From Bacteroidales bacterium (lineage in GTDB: Bacteria; Bacteroidota; Bacteroidia; Bacteroidales; P3), in NCBI GenBank assembly GCA_004551865.1, contig SFPR01000072.1:1-6269 (forward strand): 6,269 nucleotides of DNA, read 5' to 3'. Both the position numbers and the translations under genes were made by a program. Each line of letters starts with the position of its first letter. The first letter of the stretch is position 1. This document shows, in pieces, positions 1 through 4,970 of this stretch. The notes under the pieces are model-generated. The model did no database searches. It was not told the DNA's origin and saw only the letters and a program-made list of their open reading frames with translations.

Positions 1-1
1 A

Positions 2-130
2 TTTTGTGAAAACACAGGCAAGGAATTATTAAAAGCGTGTCCGTGGGAAGATTGTGCGGACTATGGCAAGGCAATCCTGCCGATGAGAGCCAAGTTCTGT
101 CCGAGATGCGGCAGACCATTGCAAGGGAAT
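2..130 (+). repeat. Direct repeat copy 1 (zinc-ribbon coding segment)
   Basis: This segment aligns without gaps to 1039-1167 (offset 1037) with 6 mismatches in 129 bases by hand comparison. Four of the six fall within the first ~16 bases, where they change a zinc-ligand Cys codon (TGC) to Thr (ACA); the other two are single changes further on. Similarity stops abruptly at the codon pair Gly-Asn (GGGAAT). The repeat probably continues leftward beyond the window edge. Confidence 0.95.
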
Positions 131-844
131 ACAGAGCAAAACGAGCAAACCTTTATGGTCAAAGGCGTAGAGTTTAAGATGATAAAGGTAGAGGGCGGCA
201 CGTTCAGCATGGGAGCGACCTCGGAGCAAGAAGACGATGCTGATGATGATGAGTATCCTGTTCACAGCGTTACCCTTTCGGACTACTATATAGGAGAAAC
301 AGAAGTAACGCAAGAGCTATGGAAGGCAGTAATGGGCAGCAATCCTTCTTGGTTCAAATGGTTCAAAGGCAACAATCAGCGACCTGTGGAGAGCGTAAGT
401 TGGAATGACTGCCAAGAGTTTATCAAGAAGTTGAACCGACTGACGGGAAAGGAGTTTCGACTTCCGACCGAAGCCGAATGGGAGTATGCAGCAAGAGGAG
501 GCAAGTATAGCAGAGGATATAAGTATAGTGGAAGCAACAATGCCAACGAAGTAGCGTGGTACAATAGTAATAGCGGCAGCAAGACCCACTCTGTCAAGGC
601 CAAGAAAGCCAACGAACTTGGCTTGTATGACATGAGTGGTAACGTATGGGAGTGGTGCAACGATAGGTATGGAGACTATCAGAGCAATTCTCAGACCAAT
701 CCAACCGGACCGTCGGAGGGTGAGATCCGCGTTCTTCGTGGTGGCAACTGGTACGACGACGATAGGAGCGTGCGCGTCTCCAATCGCCACCTCAACATTC
801 CCGACAGCCGTATCGAAAGCGACGGTCTCCGCCTCGCCCTCTGA
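2..844 (+). CDS. Zinc-ribbon + SUMF1/FGE-sulfatase-like (C-type-lectin fold) protein, 5' partial; candidate DGR target
   Basis: The reading frame is open from the left edge, so the start lies upstream; 280 residues are visible. By comparison with the copy at 994, about 15 residues (a first CxxC) are missing. Visible parts: a zinc-ribbon region with CPWEDC and CPRC (visible residues ~14-38), a short linker, then a SUMF1-type domain from ~60 to the end. The domain shows the family signatures EGGTFSMG, the TEVTQELW region, RLPTEAEWEYAARGG, GLYDMSGNVWEWC and LRGGNW. The two copper-binding cysteines of true formylglycine-generating enzymes are absent near the C-terminus, so a binding role is likelier than catalysis. 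The last ~38 codons differ sharply in codon use (see the variable-region entry). In the first ribbon the fourth cysteine is replaced (CENT instead of CDNC). No signal peptide can be judged. A non-DGR paralogue of the Bacteroidales SUMF1 family is the alternative. Family confidence is high; sensor role is inferred. Confidence 0.9.
   Translation, partial: FCENTGKELLKACPWEDCADYGKAILPMRAKFCPRCGRPLQGNTEQNEQTFMVKGVEFKMIKVEGGTFSMGATSEQEDDADDDEYPVHSVTLSDYYIGETEVTQELWKAVMGSNPSWFKWFKGNNQRPVESVSWNDCQEFIKKLNRLTGKEFRLPTEAEWEYAARGGKYSRGYKYSGSNNANEVAWYNSNSGSKTHSVKAKKANELGLYDMSGNVWEWCNDRYGDYQSNSQTNPTGPSEGEIRVLRGGNWYDDDRSVRVSNRHLNIPDSRIESDGLRLAL
728..841 (+). other. Candidate DGR variable region (VR) at the 3' end of the SUMF1-like gene
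   Basis: These 38 codons run from the Arg of RVLRGG to the last Leu before the TGA. By hand count they are 71/114 (62%) G+C, against 26/60 for bases 481-540. Arginine codons are CGC/CGT in 6 of 7 cases; all 9 earlier Arg codons from base 83 onward are AGA, CGA or AGG. About 15 codons between 752 and 823 fit AAC/AAT with only A positions changed (for example TAC, GAC, AGC, CAC, CTC, ATC, ATT), mixed with adenine-free codons for conserved residues. This is the pattern expected when an AAY-rich template repeat is copied with adenine-specific mutagenesis. The final bases (GC-rich CGCCTCGCCCTC) lie where an initiation-of-mutagenic-homing site would be. No template repeat or reverse transcriptase is in the window, so the call rests on composition and domain context alone. 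Exact boundaries are uncertain. Confidence 0.6.
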
Positions 845-993
845 GTTTACCACAAGGTAATCCGCCAACGTTTTAAGCCCGGAAAGGGATAGAGCGAATG
901 GAGAGGGGCTGTCGAGCGGAGCCGACAGCCCTACGACCGAAGCGAAAAAAAGAAAGAAAGAAAACAATAAACACAAAAAATAAAAGTAGCAAT
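845..993 (+). other. Intergenic spacer between SUMF1-like and zinc-ribbon genes
   Basis: This 149-nt spacer holds no supported gene. Its first ~100 nt are of mixed composition and include the hairpin at 905-932; from 945 on it becomes A-rich with three AAAG units (949-960), then the A-rich leader of the zinc-ribbon gene. I see no clear Bacteroidota promoter (-33 TTTG with -7 TAnnTTTG), so whether the downstream genes have their own promoter here is open. Confidence 0.6.
905..932 (+). other. GC-rich hairpin/cruciform downstream of the SUMF1-like gene
   Basis: A perfect 9-bp stem, GGGCTGTCG (906-914) against CGACAGCCC (923-931), encloses an 8-nt loop; a G-T pair (905/932) can extend it. It starts 60 nt after the stop codon. 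The + strand downstream is A-rich (from 945) and has no T-tract, and on the - strand the T-tract would come before the hairpin, so it is not a standard intrinsic terminator in either direction. Phage DGR targets carry a stem-loop just downstream of the variable region, and this could be such an element; the distance is larger than in the Bordetella phage case. A Bacteroidota terminator with a weak tail is the alternative. Confidence 0.6.
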
Positions 994-1257
994 ATGAGAT
1001 GTCCACATTGTGGTAGAGAATTGCGAGATAATGCCAAGTTTTGTGATAACTGCGGCAAGGAATTATTAAAAGCGTGTCCGTGGGAAGATTGTGCGGACTA
1101 TGGCAAGGAAATCCTGCCGATGAGAGCCAAGTTCTGCCCGAGATGCGGCAGACCATTGCAAGGGAATCACGAAGAAACTCGAGCATATACCTCGGAATTA
1201 AACAACGAAGAATTAAGCAAATTAAACGAAGAATTAAACGGATTATTTAACAATTAG
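994..1257 (+). CDS. Small stand-alone double zinc-ribbon protein
   Basis: An 87-residue protein. Ribbon 1 has C3-x2-C6 and C17-x2-C20; ribbon 2 has C29-x3-C33 (CPWEDC) and C48-x2-C51 (CPRC). After Gly57-Asn58 a short acidic tail with leucine spacing (EELSKLNEEL) suggests a small helix or coiled coil. The ATG at 994 is chosen because the first CxxC follows at once and the upstream bases are A-rich and typical of Bacteroidota starts; an in-frame ATG at 898 would add 32 lysine/arginine-rich residues encoded across the hairpin and an AAAG tract. The 5' half duplicates the zinc-ribbon segment of the preceding SUMF1-like gene, so the protein is either a functional adaptor or a remnant of a SUMF1-type gene that lost its sensor domain. 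The gene sits 24 nt before the YbjN-like gene. Molecular role unknown; protein-protein or nucleic-acid contact through zinc ribbons is a family-based guess. Confidence 0.85.
   Translation: MRCPHCGRELRDNAKFCDNCGKELLKACPWEDCADYGKEILPMRAKFCPRCGRPLQGNHEETRAYTSELNNEELSKLNEELNGLFNN
1039..1167 (+). repeat. Direct repeat copy 2 (zinc-ribbon coding segment)
   Basis: Partner of the repeat at 2-130, with 123 of 129 bases identical by hand comparison. It encodes the same zinc-ribbon residues, but retains the cysteine that is Thr in copy 1. The copies flank the SUMF1 domain, the candidate variable region and the GC-rich hairpin, so recombination between them would delete that interval of 1037 bp. Confidence 0.95.
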
Positions 1258-1281
1258 TACAAACCAAAAAAATTAAAGATT

Positions 1282-1707
1282 ATGGTAAATTCAGTAGATG
1301 TAAACCTTATCAGAAAATTATGCGATAAGCTAGGGCTTTCAACAAGAGTATCAGAAGACGGGGAACGTGTTCTTTGTATTTTGGAGGCTGACGAGAATTT
1401 TAGACACGATGTTGTTATGGTTCTTTCTCCATTTGATAGTGGTAAAAGATTTGATATTAGTGGTTATGGCGGAGTGAAAGTGCCAAAGGAGAAGCTCGCC
1501 GAGGCATTGATGAGAATAAATAAGCACCACAACGATAGCATCTGTCCCAAAACGTGCATAGACAAGGATATGGATATTGTGGCACAGTATTCAATATGGG
1601 TGGAACATGATGTGTCGGAGGAATTTTTGATAGAAGATTTTATTCAACCCGTAATCTCTACTACTTGGGGCTTTTTTAGAGACAATTTCAGTGACTACGT
1701 AAAATAG
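1282..1707 (+). CDS. YbjN-like domain protein
   Basis: A 141-residue soluble protein with no signal peptide or membrane segment. The order of elements fits the YbjN family (type III secretion chaperone-like fold): an N-terminal helix (IRKLCDKLGL), a beta strand after EDGERV, a central strand region (VVMVLSPF), a helix LAEALMRINKHHN, then the strand pair around KTCIDKDMDIVAQYSIWV and the C-terminal helix SEEFLIEDFIQPVISTTWGFF. Family members are described as putative sensory or regulatory proteins, or as chaperone-like folds that bind partner proteins; no catalytic residues are known. The start at 1282 follows an A-rich stretch with no Shine-Dalgarno motif, 24 nt after the zinc-ribbon gene, so co-transcription is likely. 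In this locus it may act as a partner or escort protein for the GTPases or the Hsp70-like ATPase, which is inference. Family assignment is from motif pattern by eye. Confidence 0.7.
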   Translation: MVNSVDVNLIRKLCDKLGLSTRVSEDGERVLCILEADENFRHDVVMVLSPFDSGKRFDISGYGGVKVPKEKLAEALMRINKHHNDSICPKTCIDKDMDIVAQYSIWVEHDVSEEFLIEDFIQPVISTTWGFFRDNFSDYVK

Positions 1708-1718
1708 ATTATAAATCA

Positions 1719-1762
1719 TAACTACCTGTATTCATGTCTTCAGAGACAGATATAGGTAGTTA
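1719..1762 (+). other. Long imperfect hairpin between the YbjN-like and dynamin-like genes
   Basis: A 13-bp outer stem (1719-1731 with 1750-1762, one G-T pair at 1728/1753) encloses a 5-bp inner stem (TGTCT 1735-1739 with AGACA 1744-1748) closed by a TCAG loop, separated by a small asymmetric bulge. Downstream is ACAAATG then eight A residues, not a T-tract, so a classical + strand terminator is unlikely. In this 83-nt gap it may attenuate, process or stabilise the polycistronic mRNA, setting different levels for the upstream small proteins and the downstream GTPase/ATPase genes. Confidence 0.6.
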
Positions 1763-1790
1763 CAAATGAAAAAAAACAACAGTAAGCAAC

Positions 1791-3707
1791 ATGGAATGGA
1801 ATACATTAGAGCCTGAAGTAAAAAAGTTAAATTCAGGTTTGCACGCATTGATGCAGAGAGTGGCAAAGTTGTCTGCGGACAATTCTTCTTATCCTCAACC
1901 CTCTCCTGCTTTTCATGCAATAAAAAATAGTTTGGAAAACATATCTTACGATGTTGTGGTTTGCGGAGAGATAAAGAAGGGTAAGAGTACACTTCTCAAT
2001 GCAATCATAGGTCAGGAAATTTTGCCAACAGACACGAACGTGGCAACATCTCAAGTCTTTCGCATATCGAAGAGCGAGACCGAGTCTTTTGCTCTTGTAT
2101 TTAGCGACGGAACATCTCAACCTATCACTCGGGAAGAGTTATCCAAATATGGTTCGCAGGTAGAGGCAAACATAAGAGGAGGCAACGGGGTTGATGACAA
2201 ACTATTGTCATATATTCAAGTCAATGTTCCTTTGGAATTTTTGCCCGACAATGTGAGCCTTGTCGATACTCCGGGCTTGGGTTCGGTATATAAGTCTCAC
2301 GAGTGGATTACAAACAGCTACATCAAAAGAGCATCGGCAGTTCTTTTCCTTTTTGATACCAAGCCGATGATAGAAATGGAAAAACAGTTCATCAACAAGA
2401 TTTTGGACGTTACCGACCAAGTAATGTTTGTGATGAACAAAATAGATATGGAGAACACGCAAGACAGAGAACAGGTAAGACAACGTACGCAAGACGGTCT
2501 CAATGAGATATTTGAAGCAAGAGGCAAAAAAGCTCCGGAGATATTACCTGTGTCGGCAAAAATGCTCAAAGATGCAGCCGAAGAAACAAATCAAGAGTTT
2601 AAGGCTGACAATCTTGACTTGAGCTTGTTTCCAAAGGTGAAAGATGAATTGATGCTCATGATAATGAGGACGATTGCAACAAAGCATACCAACGTTGCTA
2701 TTTACGAATGTCAAAATCAACTGCTGAAAATCAAGCAATATATCAGCAAGATATATGAAGCAACCAAGGCAGAAACAGTGGATAGTAATGCAAACTATCA
2801 ACAAGAATTAAATGACTTGAAGAGAAAATTGGCAGCTCAGTGGGAGGAATGCACGAAGGAAGTAAATAGTGTTTCTCAGAAAATTGTAGAAGTCTGCAAT
2901 AGTATAAAACCCAAGTTTTCTCAGATTTTCAATATCCCAGGTTCGATATACACTCACTACGAGAATCGTATTGACAATTTGAAGAATATGGACCAAGTAA
3001 AGGCTTTGTGTGAAGAAATGCCACGTTCTGTTTCTGATGATGTCGCACAACAATGGGAAAATATATCAGGCGGAGCTCAAGATGAGGTTATCTCTTATGT
3101 CAATGTAGCGATGTCAGGTTTGGATAGAGCAACACTTGTCGATACCAATCTCGCTACATCGATAGAGCCTGTGTCGTTCTCTTCCGGAGAACATCTCAAC
3201 AATCTGAGAAGTATAATTGGCTCCGGAATGATGGGAGCTACAGCAGGTGCTATTTTGGGAAATGCTATAATAGCTTTTCCTCCGTTGGCAATTATTGGAG
3301 CAGTTGGGGCTGCAGTTTGGGCTTGGTTTGGTGCTAAAGATGCAGAACTCAAAAAAAATAAAGATCATTTGAAACAAGAGTTGCGTAACCATATAATAAA
3401 ACTTCGTTCTCAGTTTATTGACATACCACAAGGAAAGCACAAATCGCCTGTTGAAGAGTTTGCTTCCGATTTGCTCACGAAGGCAAAAGAGAGCATTGAA
3501 ACATATCGTGATTTGAGAAAAGAGGAAATGGAAAAACAATTACAAGAGTTTATCAATTCAGCAAAACTTGATGCCGAGGCAAAAAAGAAAAAATTTGAAC
3601 TTGCAGAAAAGGAATTAAAAGGCTTGAATGCAAATGATGGTCCTATTGTTAAATTGGGACAACTCATTAAATTAAAAGAACACATACAAGAACAAATAGG
3701 AAGATAG
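1791..3707 (+). CDS. Dynamin-like GTPase with hydrophobic membrane segment
   Basis: A 638-residue bacterial dynamin-superfamily GTPase. All GTPase signatures are visible: G1 P-loop GEIKKGKS at 59-66, G2 threonine in the region 80-88 (probably T86), G3 DTPG at 159-162, and G4 NKID at 216-219. Residues 300-460 are helical and lack further recognisable motifs. A glycine-rich hydrophobic stretch at ~476-514 could form a membrane-inserting paddle or hairpin. A charged helical region at ~560-612, rich in Lys and Glu, is a likely coiled coil returning to the GTPase-effector bundle. Known family members hydrolyse GTP to oligomerise on and remodel or fuse membranes, and some bacterial ones protect against phage lysis or membrane damage. 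The start at 1791 follows an A-rich leader without Shine-Dalgarno. The TAG stop directly abuts the next ATG, which suggests translational coupling with the Hsp70-like gene. Specific substrate membrane and role are unknown. Confidence 0.9.
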   Translation: MEWNTLEPEVKKLNSGLHALMQRVAKLSADNSSYPQPSPAFHAIKNSLENISYDVVVCGEIKKGKSTLLNAIIGQEILPTDTNVATSQVFRISKSETESFALVFSDGTSQPITREELSKYGSQVEANIRGGNGVDDKLLSYIQVNVPLEFLPDNVSLVDTPGLGSVYKSHEWITNSYIKRASAVLFLFDTKPMIEMEKQFINKILDVTDQVMFVMNKIDMENTQDREQVRQRTQDGLNEIFEARGKKAPEILPVSAKMLKDAAEETNQEFKADNLDLSLFPKVKDELMLMIMRTIATKHTNVAIYECQNQLLKIKQYISKIYEATKAETVDSNANYQQELNDLKRKLAAQWEECTKEVNSVSQKIVEVCNSIKPKFSQIFNIPGSIYTHYENRIDNLKNMDQVKALCEEMPRSVSDDVAQQWENISGGAQDEVISYVNVAMSGLDRATLVDTNLATSIEPVSFSSGEHLNNLRSIIGSGMMGATAGAILGNAIIAFPPLAIIGAVGAAVWAWFGAKDAELKKNKDHLKQELRNHIIKLRSQFIDIPQGKHKSPVEEFASDLLTKAKESIETYRDLRKEEMEKQLQEFINSAKLDAEAKKKKFELAEKELKGLNANDGPIVKLGQLIKLKEHIQEQIGR

Positions 3708-4955
3708 ATGTCAGCCATAGGAATTGATTTTGGAACGTGCTTTACCACAATGTCATATATGGACGGTGGCAGAGCCGTTCCTATTAGTGTAGACGGAGGA
3801 GTGAAAATACCTACAATGTTGTATTTTCCTGCTCATGGAGAACCTTTAATCGGACAACGAGCATACGCAAAGTATGAGGAATGCGAAGGAGAAGAAACCG
3901 AAGAAACCGAGGCAATCCTCTCGGGAATGGTTACCGATTTGAAACGCAATATGTCTTTGAACGGCATAATCCCCACTCCTCAGGGGAATATATCATACAT
4001 CACTGCAGTCGAAAAGATATTCTCCTATCTCAAACAATATGCGGAAAGACACGTATTTAACGGAGAGAGTATTACCAAAGTATGCCTTACCTATCCTGTG
4101 GCATGGGATACTCAACCGGAGAAAAAAGAAGTATTGAGACAAGCAGGAGAGAGAGCAGGCTTTGCTGATATTCGATTGCTCAAAGAACCTGTTGCAGCTG
4201 CAATGAGCTGTCAAAACTCACGAAGAATAACGAACCGAGGTGTTTTGATATACGATTTTGGAGGAGGAACATTCGATTTGTCATACGTTCACTTTGACAA
4301 CGAGGGCAACGAAGATTTTTCTTTGCCTCCCAAAGGAGACCCGGCTTGCGGAGGTCAGGATATAGACCGGGCATTGTACACATATTGGGACAAAAAAGTC
4401 AATGATCAGAAGCACAGACATATTTCGCAAAACCCACAAGAATACTACATACCTGTTTTGAAGAGAGATTGTGTTACGCAAAAGGAGTTGATGTCTCGGG
4501 GTTATTTTCAAAGTATAAATCTTGCATTGCAAAGTGCGCACTTTTATCCTGTTCGTATCGGGGCTTTGTCCGAGAACTCGTGGACAGAGATGATAGAGCC
4601 TTGGATAGATAGGACTATCAATCTCACGCGGCAGATGTTGGCGGAAGTGGACGAAGAGGCAAAACAACTCAATTTTGTTGTCGATGAGGTTATTCTGATA
4701 GGAGGAAGTTCTCGCTTTCCCATGGTTGCCGACAAGTTGAGAGAGATATGCCCTGTTGCCCCGACGGAAGTGCCGGAGGTCGATGTAGCTGTTGCAAACG
4801 GAGCAGCATTGTTTGTCAATGAAGACATTGCTATTGAAAGTGAACAAACTTGGTTTTGTATCGAATGTGGAGAAAAAGTTTCTGCAAGAGATTGTTTTTG
4901 TATGTATTGCAAAACTCCCAACTTTCGCTACGACCACCGTTATGATGATGTGTAA
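3708..4955 (+). CDS. Hsp70-type ATPase domain with C-terminal zinc ribbon, no substrate-binding domain
   Basis: A 415-residue actin-fold ATPase related to DnaK. Phosphate-1 loop: GIDFGTCFTT (5-14). Position K79 in VTDLKRNM matches the catalytic lysine region of DnaK. Phosphate-2: IYDFGGGTFD (181-190), including the conserved Thr188. Adenosine motif: VILIGGSSRFP (328-338). The hydrophobic interdomain linker and the peptide-binding domain of DnaK are absent. Instead, after ~375 comes a short tail with a zinc-ribbon pattern, C384-x2-C387 and C398-x2-C401, plus an extra Cys396. So the protein is unlikely to be a general chaperone; an ATP-driven switch that works through protein contacts fits better. 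It abuts the upstream dynamin gene with 0 nt between stop and start, and the next GTPase gene begins 15 nt after its stop. The zinc ribbon matches the theme of the two zinc-ribbon proteins upstream, though its sequence is different. Confidence 0.92.
   Translation: MSAIGIDFGTCFTTMSYMDGGRAVPISVDGGVKIPTMLYFPAHGEPLIGQRAYAKYEECEGEETEETEAILSGMVTDLKRNMSLNGIIPTPQGNISYITAVEKIFSYLKQYAERHVFNGESITKVCLTYPVAWDTQPEKKEVLRQAGERAGFADIRLLKEPVAAAMSCQNSRRITNRGVLIYDFGGGTFDLSYVHFDNEGNEDFSLPPKGDPACGGQDIDRALYTYWDKKVNDQKHRHISQNPQEYYIPVLKRDCVTQKELMSRGYFQSINLALQSAHFYPVRIGALSENSWTEMIEPWIDRTINLTRQMLAEVDEEAKQLNFVVDEVILIGGSSRFPMVADKLREICPVAPTEVPEVDVAVANGAALFVNEDIAIESEQTWFCIECGEKVSARDCFCMYCKTPNFRYDHRYDDV
3891..3908 (+). repeat. 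Tandem 9-bp in-frame repeat (GAAGAAACC x2)
   Basis: Two exact copies of GAAGAAACC lie side by side in the Hsp70-like gene and encode Glu-Glu-Thr twice in an acidic loop (residues 62-67) before the K79 region. Copy-number change would add or remove three residues without breaking the frame. It may be simple slippage with no function. Confidence 0.85.
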
Positions 4956-4970
4956 AAAAGTGCGAGTAAT

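Noticed and set aside
2..844. Active formylglycine-generating enzyme (sulfatase activation)
   Set aside because: The C-terminal segment lacks the paired catalytic cysteines of true FGE, and no sulfatase gene lies in the window.
905..960. Intrinsic terminator call for the GC-rich hairpin
   Set aside because: The + strand after the stem is A-rich with no T-tract, and on the - strand the T-tract precedes the stem, so the standard terminator layout is absent on both strands.
898..993. Upstream in-frame ATG for the zinc-ribbon gene (would give 119 residues)
   Set aside because: The extra 32 residues are encoded by the GC-rich hairpin and the A-rich AAAG leader and are unrelated to the zinc-ribbon family start; ATG 994 begins right at the first CxxC.
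317..1186. Open frame on the - strand (289 codons) opposite the SUMF1-like gene and spacer
   Set aside because: It runs antisense to the SUMF1 domain, the hairpin and the zinc-ribbon gene, and has low-complexity Phe/Leu runs from the A-rich leader; no domain is recognisable.
1766..1816. Possible 16-codon leader peptide (MKKNNSKQHG...) overlapping the start of the first dynamin-like gene
   Set aside because: It begins in the A-rich leader in another frame and shows no regulatory codon pattern; most likely chance.
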